64,000 bases of DNA. Origin: Rhodobacteraceae bacterium WFHF2C18 (GTDB lineage Bacteria; Pseudomonadota; Alphaproteobacteria; Rhodobacterales; Rhodobacteraceae). The stretch is from positions 236,042 through 300,041 of the forward strand of contig NHTQ01000004.1 of NCBI GenBank assembly GCA_002166865.1. The letters are read 5' to 3'. The translations under genes and the position numbers were made by a program. This document shows, one piece after another, positions 48,785 to 56,461 of the stretch. Each line of letters begins with the position of its first letter. The stretch's first letter is position 1. Under the pieces are notes generated by a model that made no database searches, was not told the origin of the DNA, and saw only the letters and a program-made list of their open reading frames with translations.

Positions 48785-50014
48785 ATGGATCTCGGGATCA
48801 GGTCGGACAAGGCGGATCTGCTGGCGCGCGTGGCGGCCATGATCCGCGACGAGATCGTGCCGCTCGAGGCGGAGTACCAGGCCGAGATCGGCAAGGGCGA
48901 TCGCTGGAGCTATACCCCGCGGCAGGCCGAGATCCTGGAGGGGCTCAAGGCGCGGGCCCGGGCGGCGGGCCTGTGGAACCTCTGGCTGTCGGACCCGGAC
49001 CGGGGCAGGGGGCTGACCACGGTGGAATATGCCTATTTCGCCGAGGAGATGGGCCGCACGCCCCTGGCCGCGGAGGTCTTCAACTGCAACGCGCCGGATA
49101 CCGGCAACATGGAGGTCTTCTGGCGCTACGGCAGCGCGGCGATGCGGCGCGCCTGGCTGGAGCCGCTGCTGGCGGGAGAGATCCGCTCGGCCTACCTGAT
49201 GACCGAGCCGGAGGTGGCCAGCTCGGACGCCACCAACATCGCCATGTCCTGCGTGCGCGACGGCGACGCCTACGTGCTCGACGGCGAGAAGTGGTGGGCC
49301 TCCGGCGCGGGGGATCCGCGCTGCGCGGTCTACATCGTCATGGTGCGCACGGGCGGCGATGACGCGCCCAGGCACGGGCGTCATTCCATGATCGTCGTGC
49401 CGGCCGACACGCCGGGCATCGAGGTGCTCCGCCCGATGGAGGTCTACGGCCACGACGACGCGCCGCACGGGCACATGCACGTGCGGTTCACCGGGGTTCG
49501 GGTTCCGGCCGAGAACCTGCTGCTTGGCGAGGGGCGCGGGTTCGAGATCGCGCAGGGGCGGCTGGGGCCGGGGCGCATCCATCATTGCATGCGGGCCATC
49601 GGTCAGGCCGAGGCGGCGCTTGCGATGATGTGCCGCCGGTCGCTGGGGCGCACGGCCTTCGGCAAGCCGCTGGCGCAGCTCGGGGCCAACCACGACATCA
49701 TCGCGGAGTGCCGCATGGAGATTGAGCAGGCGCGCCTGCTCTGCCTCAAGGCGGCCTGGATGATGGACCGCGGCGATCCGCGGGCGGCGGCGCCATGGAT
49801 CCACCAGATCAAGGTGGTCGCGCCGCGCATGGCCCTGAAGGTGGTCGACGAGGCGGTGCAGATGTTCGGCGGGCAGGGCATCAGTCAGGACACGCCTCTG
49901 GCGGCGATGTGGACCCATCTGCGGACCCTGCGGCTGGCCGACGGGCCGGATGCGGTTCACCGCCGCCAGGTCGCCCGGGCCGAGTTGCGCAGTCACGACG
50001 GGACCCGGGCCTGA
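48785..50014 (+). CDS. Acyl-CoA dehydrogenase
   Basis: A 409-residue FAD enzyme of the long-chain (ACAD10/11-like) type. YAYFAEEMGRTPLAAEVFNC, SAYLMTEPEVASSDATNI with the FAD-binding region, GEKWWASGAGDPRC, GPGRIHHCMRAIGQAE and QMFGGQGISQDTPLA are seen. It would oxidise acyl-CoA at the alpha-beta bond. GTG 48779, six bases upstream, has a slightly better distance to GGGGAGGG and is an alternative start. Confidence 0.9.
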   Translation: MDLGIRSDKADLLARVAAMIRDEIVPLEAEYQAEIGKGDRWSYTPRQAEILEGLKARARAAGLWNLWLSDPDRGRGLTTVEYAYFAEEMGRTPLAAEVFNCNAPDTGNMEVFWRYGSAAMRRAWLEPLLAGEIRSAYLMTEPEVASSDATNIAMSCVRDGDAYVLDGEKWWASGAGDPRCAVYIVMVRTGGDDAPRHGRHSMIVVPADTPGIEVLRPMEVYGHDDAPHGHMHVRFTGVRVPAENLLLGEGRGFEIAQGRLGPGRIHHCMRAIGQAEAALAMMCRRSLGRTAFGKPLAQLGANHDIIAECRMEIEQARLLCLKAAWMMDRGDPRAAAPWIHQIKVVAPRMALKVVDEAVQMFGGQGISQDTPLAAMWTHLRTLRLADGPDAVHRRQVARAELRSHDGTRA

Positions 50015-50117
50015 GGGCTCTCGGGCGCGTCACGCGATGGTGATGGACCGTGTCTTGGGCCGGGGGCGTTGGGGCAGCTAGGGTCGCCCCGAAACCCAAG
50101 ACCACAGGAGACACGCG

Positions 50118-50690
50118 ATGACTGCCGAGTACAAGCTGCAGATGACGCCCGTCAGCGACGAGGCGGCCGAGGGCCGGGCCAAGGAATTGCTGGACGGGGC
50201 CCGCGAGAAACTGGGCTTCGTGCCCAACATGTACCGGGCGATGGCCATCAACCCCGGCGTGCTGTCCACCTACCTGCACGGCTACGAGCATTTCCGGCAA
50301 TCGGGGGTTTTCACTCCGCCCGAGCAGGAGGCGGTTTTCCTGGCGGTTTCCAGGGACAACGGCTGCGACTACTGCCTGGCGGCGCATTCCATGCTGGCGG
50401 TGAACGTCTCGAACCTGCCGCAGGAGGAGGCCTATGCCATCCGCGCGGGCCGGGTGCTGAAGGACGAGGCGCTGAACGCGCTGGTGCAGTTCACCGACCA
50501 CATGTGGGCGACGCGCGGCCGCCCGACGGACAGCGAGGTCGCGGCCTTCAAGCAGGCGGGGTACAGCGACATACACCTGCTGGAGATCATCCTGGCGATG
50601 GCGGTCAAGACGCTGTCGAACTACACCAACCACGTCAACCACACCGAGGTGGACGACGCCTTTGCCGCGCATCGGGCCGCGGCGGAGTGA
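50118..50690 (+). CDS. AhpD-like (carboxymuconolactone decarboxylase family) protein
   Basis: A 190-residue helical protein. LGFVPNMYRAMAINPGVLST and NGCDYCLAAHSMLA carry the CXXC-X3-H site of AhpD-type peroxidase-related proteins. It may act as a thiol-dependent peroxidase helper. AGGAGAC lies before ATG 50118. It runs in the same direction as the dehydrogenase but after 103 bp, and converges with soxT. Confidence 0.88.
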   Translation: MTAEYKLQMTPVSDEAAEGRAKELLDGAREKLGFVPNMYRAMAINPGVLSTYLHGYEHFRQSGVFTPPEQEAVFLAVSRDNGCDYCLAAHSMLAVNVSNLPQEEAYAIRAGRVLKDEALNALVQFTDHMWATRGRPTDSEVAAFKQAGYSDIHLLEIILAMAVKTLSNYTNHVNHTEVDDAFAAHRAAAE

Positions 50691-50694
50691 GCCC

Positions 50695-51753
50695 CTATTC
50701 GGCGGGCTGGAAGCCCTCGATCAGCTGGCGCAGGCCCAGGGCCGCGCCGGCGAGGATCGCCAGGAAGGTGACCGGCGCCGAGAGGCTGAGCACGGAGAAG
50801 GCCGACAGGCCCTGGCCCACGGTGCAGCCCATGGCGAGCACGGCGCCCGCGCCCATGAGCGCGGCGCCGGCCATCTGGCGGCGCAGTTCGCGGGGGTCCT
50901 CGCAGGCTTCCCAGCGGAAGTGCCCCTTGACCAGCGAGCCGATCACCGCGCCCAGGACCACGCCGGCGACCGAGCCCACGGCGAAGGACGGCGCCCGGGC
51001 CGAGGCGGTCATGGCGTAGAGCAGGGATTCGCCCACGGGCGCCGAGAAGCTGTGCGACACCACCGGCATGGCGGCGAAGCCGTGGGTGGCCACCCAGTAG
51101 CTGCCGGCCCAGCCGGCGGTGATGGCGAGCCCCACCAGCGCCCCCCAGAACACCGATTTCGGCGCCCGGAGCATCTCGCGCGAGGCAAGCGCGCCGAGCA
51201 CGATCACCGCCCCCGCGACGATGCCGAGGGGGGCGAGCGGCAGGCCGGTGGCCCCGGCGGCCAGGTGCACCAGGCCCGGCGGCGTGTCGGTGGTGACGTC
51301 GACCTGCGGAAAGGCCCAGTTGCGCAGGTAGGCCAGCGGGCCCGAGAGCACCGCGTAGGCCGACACGCCCATCACCAGGACGATCACGAAGGCGCGGATG
51401 TCACCCCCGCCCAGCCGGGCGATGCAGCCGTAGCCGCAATTGCCCGCCAGCGCCATGCCGTAGCCGAACATCAGCCCGCCGAGGATCGAGGCCAGCGGCA
51501 TCCAGCGGATCGAGAGGTAGAAGGACTGTTCGGGGGCGAAAAGGCCCGCGGCGGTGAGGCCGAAACTGCCCATCACGCCCATGCCGATGGCCAGCACCCA
51601 CATGCGCATGCGCAGGCTCGACCCGCCGTAGAGCATGTCCTCGATCGCGCCCATGGTGCAGAAGCGGCCCAGGCGGGCGGCCAGGCCCAGCAGCACCCCC
51701 GAGGCCAGCCCGATGAGGGCCACCAGGGCGCTGTCGCTGATCCAGTCGTACAT
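50695..51753 (-). CDS. soxT: Sulfur-compound transporter of the YeeE/YedE family
   Basis: The 352-residue protein has about nine membrane segments and the family's paired cysteine motifs: ALAGNCGYGCIARLGGGD in the first half and AMGCTVGQGLSAFS in the second. TsuA, a member, imports thiosulfate. Placed next to soxR and soxS, it is the SoxT type, likely taking up thiosulfate or a sulfur intermediate for sensing or assimilation. A GGGAGGGGG ribosome site precedes ATG 51753. Confidence 0.88.
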   Translation of the reverse strand: MYDWISDSALVALIGLASGVLLGLAARLGRFCTMGAIEDMLYGGSSLRMRMWVLAIGMGVMGSFGLTAAGLFAPEQSFYLSIRWMPLASILGGLMFGYGMALAGNCGYGCIARLGGGDIRAFVIVLVMGVSAYAVLSGPLAYLRNWAFPQVDVTTDTPPGLVHLAAGATGLPLAPLGIVAGAVIVLGALASREMLRAPKSVFWGALVGLAITAGWAGSYWVATHGFAAMPVVSHSFSAPVGESLLYAMTASARAPSFAVGSVAGVVLGAVIGSLVKGHFRWEACEDPRELRRQMAGAALMGAGAVLAMGCTVGQGLSAFSVLSLSAPVTFLAILAGAALGLRQLIEGFQPAE

Positions 51754-51780
51754 TATTGCACCCCCTCCCGTGCGGGGAGG

Positions 51781-52140
51781 TCAGCCCTTGGCGTCGTCCT
51801 CGCCCGCGTCTTCGGCGCAGAATAGCTCATAAACGAGTTCGAGTATACGGCGCGGGCGCTCGTCGGCGAGGCGGTAGTAGATCGCCTTGCCGTCGCGGCG
51901 GGGGACCACCAGCCCTTCCAGCCGCAGGCGCGAGAGTTGCTGCGACACCGCGGCCTGCCGCGCCGAGAGCAGCTCTTCGAGCTCGGTGACCGATTTCTCG
52001 CCGGTGACGAGGTGGCACAGGATCATCAGCCGGCCCTCGTGGCTGATCGCCTTGAGGAAGTTGGCGGCCGTCGTCGCGTTCTCGACCATCCGGTCCATCT
52101 CGGCTTCGGTCAGGGAGTCGTCGAAAACGGGCAGTGCCAT
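51781..52140 (-). CDS. soxR: ArsR-family persulfide-sensing repressor SoxR
   Basis: A 119-residue winged-helix protein: FLKAISHEGRLMILCHL, SVTELEELLSARQAAVSQQL with the recognition helix, and RDGKAIYYRLADERPR. Cys42 (MILCHL) and Cys108 (ELFCAED) sit where SqrR and BigR have the pair that forms a polysulfide bridge. Such repressors release DNA when reactive sulfur appears. It lies between soxT and soxS, with likely operators at 52608-52627 and 54022-54039. Confidence 0.92.
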   Translation of the reverse strand: MALPVFDDSLTEAEMDRMVENATTAANFLKAISHEGRLMILCHLVTGEKSVTELEELLSARQAAVSQQLSRLRLEGLVVPRRDGKAIYYRLADERPRRILELVYELFCAEDAGEDDAKG

Positions 52141-52198
52141 GTCTGAAGCTCCGGTCTCCTGCCAGGCGCGGCATCCAGGCGCGTGCGGTTGGCCGCTT

Positions 52199-52579
52199 CT
52201 AATGGGTTTCGGCGGAATCTGCAAAGTCCGTGTGCTCCTCAAGCAGCATGCTCAGCAGCCCCCAGAAGAAGTCCTCGCCCGGGTAGCCCTCGATCCGGGC
52301 CAGTTCCCGCCCGTCCTCCACGAGGATGAAGGTGGGCGTGAAGGAGACGCCGCGCGCCAGGGTCACGCCCTCGGGCGGGAGCTCGGCCATCCGCACGCGG
52401 CGCAGCGGGGCATAGTCGCCCTCGGCGGTCTTGGGGTAGATGGGGCCCAGGTCCTCGGTCCAGGCGGTGCAGTAATGGCAACCGGGCTGTTCGACCATGA
52501 TGAGCTCCGTCGCGGGGGCGGCGACGGCCAGCACCCCCCAGACGAGGCTTGCGAGGCAGAGACGGACGGCTGAGCGCAT
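52199..52579 (-). CDS. soxS: Periplasmic thioredoxin SoxS
   Basis: A 126-residue protein with a Sec signal peptide (MRSAVRLCLASLVWGVLAVA) and a thioredoxin-like domain with CHYC (Cys34, Cys37) in EQPGCHYCTAW and FTPTFILVEDG. In Paracoccus SoxS reactivates the Sox carrier by reducing it. It diverges from soxV, so both may be controlled from the palindrome between them. Confidence 0.9.
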   Translation of the reverse strand: MRSAVRLCLASLVWGVLAVAAPATELIMVEQPGCHYCTAWTEDLGPIYPKTAEGDYAPLRRVRMAELPPEGVTLARGVSFTPTFILVEDGRELARIEGYPGEDFFWGLLSMLLEEHTDFADSAETH

Positions 52580-52607
52580 GGCGGACCCGATTGACGAGAC
52601 GTATTCG

Positions 52608-52627
52608 CACAATCTAATTTGAATGTG
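52608..52627. promoter_or_regulatory. Candidate SoxR operator between soxS and soxV
   Basis: CACAATCTAATTTGAATGTG is an imperfect palindrome, pairing at 8 of 10 positions. ATTC at 52603-52606 and GAAT at 52621-52624 extend it, and its parts ACAATC and ATTTGA recur in the site before soxX. Confidence 0.55.
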
Positions 52628-52651
52628 TTGATTAGACAAGGGAGGGGCCGG

Positions 52652-53389
52652 ATGCTCGAGATTTCCTACGCCGGCGCGGCGCTGGCGGGGCTGTTGTCCT
52701 TTTTCACGCCCTGCATCCTGCCCATGGTGCCCTTCTACCTGTGCTACATGGCCGGAATCTCGATGGCCGAACTGCGCGGCGACGGGGCGATCGCCACCGG
52801 GGCCCAGACCCGGCTGGTGATCTCGGCGGGGGCTTTCGCCCTGGGGGTGACGACCATCTTCATCCTGCTGGGGATGGGCGCGACGGCGCTGGGCCAGGCC
52901 TTTGCCCAGTGGAAGCAGCCGCTGAGCTACGTGGCGGCGGGGGTCCTGCTGCTGTTCGGGCTGCATTTCCTGGGGGTTGTGCGGATTCCGCTGCTTTATC
53001 GCGAGGCCAAGATCGAAACCGCGGCCGAGCCGACCAGCATGATCGGCGCCTACGTGATGGGGCTGGCCTTCGGTTTTGGCTGGACGCCCTGCGTGGGCCC
53101 GGCGCTGGCGGCGATCCTGATGGTGGCCAGCGGCATGGGCAGCCTGGGCGAGGGCGCCGCGCTGCTGCTGGTCTACGGCCTGGCGATGACCGCGCCCTTC
53201 GTGGTCGCGGCGCTGTTCGCCCGGCCGTTCCTGCACTGGATGCAGCGCCGGCGGCACCTGATGGCCCATGTCGAGAAGGTGATGGGCGGCATGCTGATCG
53301 TTTTCGCCGTGTTGATCGCCACGAACGCGGTGAACCTGATCGCCGATGCGATGATTCGCTGGTTCCCCAGCTTCCAGACCATCGGCTGA
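52652..53389 (+). CDS. soxV: CcdA/DsbD-type thiol electron transporter SoxV
   Basis: A 245-residue protein with six membrane segments. FFTPCILPMVPFYLCYM and FGWTPCVGPALAAILM hold the two conserved Pro-Cys sites. It carries reducing power from cytoplasmic thioredoxin to SoxW in the periplasm. GGGAGGGG precedes ATG 52652. It heads the main sox transcript, followed by soxW after 23 bp. Confidence 0.93.
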   Translation: MLEISYAGAALAGLLSFFTPCILPMVPFYLCYMAGISMAELRGDGAIATGAQTRLVISAGAFALGVTTIFILLGMGATALGQAFAQWKQPLSYVAAGVLLLFGLHFLGVVRIPLLYREAKIETAAEPTSMIGAYVMGLAFGFGWTPCVGPALAAILMVASGMGSLGEGAALLLVYGLAMTAPFVVAALFARPFLHWMQRRRHLMAHVEKVMGGMLIVFAVLIATNAVNLIADAMIRWFPSFQTIG

Positions 53390-53412
53390 GACCGACAACA
53401 AGGGAGGAGACA

Positions 53413-53997
53413 ATGACACGACTGATCGCGGCGGCCCTGCTGATGCTGGCGGGCCTGGCCCTGCCGGCAACGGCGGCGGAGGTGGGTGACGACGGCCTGC
53501 ACAAGACCGACTGGATGCGCCAGACCTTCCTCGACCTGCGCGAGGATCTGGCCGAGGCCAACGCCGAGGACAAGCGCCTGGCCCTGATGGTGGAGCAGCG
53601 CGGCTGCATCTACTGCAAGAAGATGCACGAGGAGGTCTATCCCGACCCAGAGCTGTCCGCCTACATCCGCGAGAATTTCTTCGTGGTGCAGCTGAACCTT
53701 CACGGGGACCGCGAGGTCACGGACCTGGACGGCGAGGTGCTGCCCGAGAAGGATCTTCTGCGCAAGTGGGGGATTCTCTTCACGCCCACGGTGATCTTCC
53801 TGCCCGAGACCGTCGAGGAGGCGGTGCCGGCCAAGCAGGCGGCGGTGGCCGAGATGCCCGGGGCCTTCGCACTGGGGACGACGCTGGACATGTTCACATG
53901 GGTGAACGAGAAGCGCTATGCCATGGAAAACGAAGAGGATTTCCAGCGTTACCATGCCCGACGCATCCGCGAGCGGCAGGCCGCGCAAGAAGATTAG
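53413..53997 (+). CDS. soxW: Periplasmic thioredoxin SoxW
   Basis: A 194-residue protein with a Sec signal peptide (ALPATAA) and a thioredoxin fold with CIYC at Cys65 and Cys68 (EQRGCIYCKKMHEEVY) and the cis-proline region WGILFTPTVIFL. It takes electrons from SoxV. A GGGAGGAGA ribosome site precedes ATG 53413. After it there is a 124-bp gap with a promoter-operator region before soxX. Confidence 0.93.
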   Translation: MTRLIAAALLMLAGLALPATAAEVGDDGLHKTDWMRQTFLDLREDLAEANAEDKRLALMVEQRGCIYCKKMHEEVYPDPELSAYIRENFFVVQLNLHGDREVTDLDGEVLPEKDLLRKWGILFTPTVIFLPETVEEAVPAKQAAVAEMPGAFALGTTLDMFTWVNEKRYAMENEEDFQRYHARRIRERQAAQED

Positions 53998-54021
53998 GCG
54001 CCAAGGGGAGGCGCGAGAAAT

Positions 54022-54039
54022 AATTCACAATCGTGAATT
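54022..54039. promoter_or_regulatory. SoxR/SqrR-type operator before soxX
   Basis: AATTCAC-AATC-GTGAATT is a perfect palindrome and contains ATTC-N8-GAAT, the consensus reported for SqrR sites. It lies 83 bp before the soxX start. It likely marks a second, SoxR-controlled promoter for soxXYZABCD. Confidence 0.7.
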
Positions 54040-54121
54040 TGATGTTGCGTCTTCACGCAGCCGTAAACTACGGTATACACAGCTATCCGAAAAGCAAGAC
54101 AAGGTAGCCATGGGAGGAGAC

Positions 54122-54601
54122 ATGAAGCTTTCGACGACAATTCTGGCGGCCGCCGTCATCGCGGCGGGCACGGCCAAGGCCGAGCCTGTGGCGCCTGGCG
54201 AAGTACAGTTCGGGGATTACGGCGGCATCGCGGAGTCGCTGACCGGCAAGGCCGGCGATCCCGAGAACGGCGCCAAGGTCATGAAGACGAAGTCAATCGG
54301 CAACTGCATTTCGTGCCACAAGGTGACGGCGCTGAGCGATGCTCCCTTCCATGGCGAAGTCGGGCCGTCGCTGGACGGTGTCGCGGACCGCTGGGAAGAG
54401 GCGCAGGTGCGGGGCATCGTGACCAATGCCAAGATGACCTTCCCGGGCACGATCATGCCGGCCTACTACAAGACCGAGGGCTTCACCCGGCCTGGCAAGG
54501 CGTTCACCGGCAAGGCCGCCGAGGAACCCCTGCCGCCGCTGCTGACAGCGCAGCAGATCGAGGATGTGGTCGCCTTTCTGATGACCCTGTCGGAAGAGTG
54601 A
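54122..54601 (+). CDS. soxX: Sulfur-oxidising cytochrome c SoxX
   Basis: A 159-residue monoheme cytochrome with a Sec signal peptide (MKLSTTILAAAVIAAGTAKA) and CISCH at 62-66. EVGPSLDGVADRW and IMPAYYKTEGF, with the methionine ligand, follow. It pairs with SoxA to join thiosulfate to SoxY. ATG 54122 is preferred over 54110 because the ribosome site GGGAGGAGA lies between them. Confidence 0.95.
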   Translation: MKLSTTILAAAVIAAGTAKAEPVAPGEVQFGDYGGIAESLTGKAGDPENGAKVMKTKSIGNCISCHKVTALSDAPFHGEVGPSLDGVADRWEEAQVRGIVTNAKMTFPGTIMPAYYKTEGFTRPGKAFTGKAAEEPLPPLLTAQQIEDVVAFLMTLSEE

Positions 54602-54629
54602 CCCTGCAACTGGACGCAAGGAGATGACC

Positions 54630-55049
54630 ATGAACTTCACACGACGCGAAACGATGGTGATCGGCGCTGCGGCGGCAGCGGCGGCCACCCTGCCCATGCC
54701 GGCGCTGGCCTCCAAGACCGAGGACCTGATCGCCGAGTTCACCGGTGGCGCCGAGGTGGGCGAGGGCGGCGTCATGCTGGACGCCCCCGAGATCGCCGAG
54801 AACGGCAACACCGTGCCGATCGAGGTGTCGGCCGAGGGGGCCGAGGCCATCATGGTGCTGGCCGCCGGCAACCCCGAGCCGCCCGTGGCCACCTTCCGCT
54901 TCGGTCCGCTGGCCGGTGCGCACCGCGCCAAGACCCGGATCCGCCTGGCCGGCACGCAGGACGTGGTCGCCGTGGCGCGGATGGCCGACGGCAGCTTCAC
55001 CAAGACATCCAAGACCGTGAAGGTCACCATCGGCGGCTGCGGCGGCTGA
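54630..55049 (+). CDS. soxY: Sulfur carrier protein SoxY
   Basis: A 139-residue protein with a twin-arginine signal (MNFTRRETMVIGAAAAAAAT) and the C-terminal GGCGG whose Cys137 carries the sulfur intermediates as a swinging arm. PVATFRFGPLAGAHRAKTRI is a family block. It is exported folded with SoxZ. ATG 54630 rather than 54624 fits AAGGAG at 54618. Confidence 0.96.
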   Translation: MNFTRRETMVIGAAAAAAATLPMPALASKTEDLIAEFTGGAEVGEGGVMLDAPEIAENGNTVPIEVSAEGAEAIMVLAAGNPEPPVATFRFGPLAGAHRAKTRIRLAGTQDVVAVARMADGSFTKTSKTVKVTIGGCGG

Positions 55050-55069
55050 TAGAAGAGGAGACGAGACAA

Positions 55070-55399
55070 ATGGCAAAGAATGTACGCCCCCGCGTGAAGG
55101 CGCCCCGTTCGGCCGAAGCCGGCGAGGTGGTCGTCATCAAGACCCTGATCAGCCACAAGATGGAATCGGGTCAGCGCAAGGACAGCGACGGCAACATCAT
55201 CCCGCGCTCGATCATTCACCGCTTCGTCTGTGACTTCAACGGCGAGAACGTGATCGACGTAAAGATGGAGCCGGCGATCTCGACCAACCCGTATTTCGAG
55301 TTCGAGGCCACGATCCCCGAATCGGGGGATTTCCAGTTCACCTGGCACGACGACGACGGCTCGGTCTACGAAGAAACGAAAACCGTCAAGGTTGGCTGA
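55070..55399 (+). CDS. soxZ: Sulfur carrier partner SoxZ
   Basis: A 109-residue protein without signal peptide, exported together with SoxY through the Tat system. RPRVKAPRSAEAGEVVVIKT, LISHKMESGQRKD, NIIPRSIIHRFVC and DFQFTWHDDDGSVYEETKTV are characteristic. It has the usual length. It follows soxY after 20 bp. Confidence 0.96.
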   Translation: MAKNVRPRVKAPRSAEAGEVVVIKTLISHKMESGQRKDSDGNIIPRSIIHRFVCDFNGENVIDVKMEPAISTNPYFEFEATIPESGDFQFTWHDDDGSVYEETKTVKVG

Positions 55400-55466
55400 G
55401 TTCGGCACAAGGGTGCGCCGTGTCCGCCTGCTGTGCGGGCCGGCGGCTCAAGGGAGGTAAGACTAC

Positions 55467-56324
55467 ATGAGAATGCAAGCAAAGGCTGCAATCGCCGCGG
55501 CCCTGATCGCGGCGCCCGGTCTGGCCAGCGCTGATCCGGACGACGATACGCTGATCGTCAATGGCGAGATCGAGATGACCACCAAGACATCGGCCCCCGA
55601 GCACATGTCGGACACCTACATCGACACGATCATGTCGGGCTGGCATTTCCGCTCGGACGAGACGCAGGCGCTCCAGATGGACGACTTCGACAACTCGGGC
55701 ATGATCTTCGTGGACACGGGCCGTGCCCAGTGGGAGCAGGTCGAGGGGTCCGAAGGCAATTCCTGCGCCAGCTGCCACGAGGATCCGGCCGACAGCATGA
55801 AGGGTGTGCGCGCCACCTATCCCAAGTGGGATCCGGAGGCGGAGGAGGTGCAGACCGTCGCCATGCAGATCAACGACTGCCGGACCGAGAACATGGGCGC
55901 CGAGCCCTACGGCTACACCAGCACCGAGATGGCGAACATGGAAGCGCTGATCGCGGTGCAATCGCGCGGCATGCCGGTGGACGTGAAGATCGACGGGCCC
56001 GCCCGCGAGATGTGGGAGAAGGGTAAGGATCTCTACTACACCCGCACCGGCCAGCTGGAGCTGAGCTGCGCCAACTGCCACGAGGACAACTACGGCAACA
56101 TGATCCGCGCCGACCATCTGAGCCAGGGGCAGATCAACGGGTTTCCGACCTACCGCCTGAAGAACGCGAAGCTGAACACGGTGCATGCGCGTTTCAAGGG
56201 CTGTGTCCGCGACACCCGGGCCGAGACGTACAAGCCGGGCAGCGATGCCTTCGTGGCGCTGGAGCTTTACGTTGCAAGCCGCGGCAACGGGCTTTCGGTC
56301 GAGGGGCCGTCGGTTCGCAACTGA
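55467..56324 (+). CDS. soxA: Diheme cytochrome c SoxA
   Basis: The 285-residue protein has a Sec signal peptide (ALIAAPGLASA), heme sites CASCH at 100-104 and CANCH at 201-205, and two further cysteines, Cys138 in INDCRTENMG and Cys246 in KGCVRDTRAE, which serve as thiolate heme ligands; Cys246 is the catalytic persulfide position. With SoxX it oxidatively joins thiosulfate to SoxY. A stem-loop separates it from soxB. Confidence 0.95.
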   Translation: MRMQAKAAIAAALIAAPGLASADPDDDTLIVNGEIEMTTKTSAPEHMSDTYIDTIMSGWHFRSDETQALQMDDFDNSGMIFVDTGRAQWEQVEGSEGNSCASCHEDPADSMKGVRATYPKWDPEAEEVQTVAMQINDCRTENMGAEPYGYTSTEMANMEALIAVQSRGMPVDVKIDGPAREMWEKGKDLYYTRTGQLELSCANCHEDNYGNMIRADHLSQGQINGFPTYRLKNAKLNTVHARFKGCVRDTRAETYKPGSDAFVALELYVASRGNGLSVEGPSVRN

Positions 56325-56334
56325 TGTGATGAAG

Positions 56335-56359
56335 GGCGGGGGCAGGCACTGCCCCCGCC
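56335..56359 (+). promoter_or_regulatory. Perfect stem-loop between soxA and soxB
   Basis: GGCGGGGGCAG (56335-56345) pairs fully with CTGCCCCCGCC (56349-56359). Without a T-tract it is more likely a message-stabilising element behind soxXYZA than a full terminator. Confidence 0.55.
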
Positions 56360-56461
56360 GTGCCGCTGCCTGCATTACATTGAATTCACTGACCCTTGCG
56401 GTCAAACCGGCCCGCGTTGCGCGGACCGGGTCAGAGGAAATCTAACCACTCGGAGCGCTAA

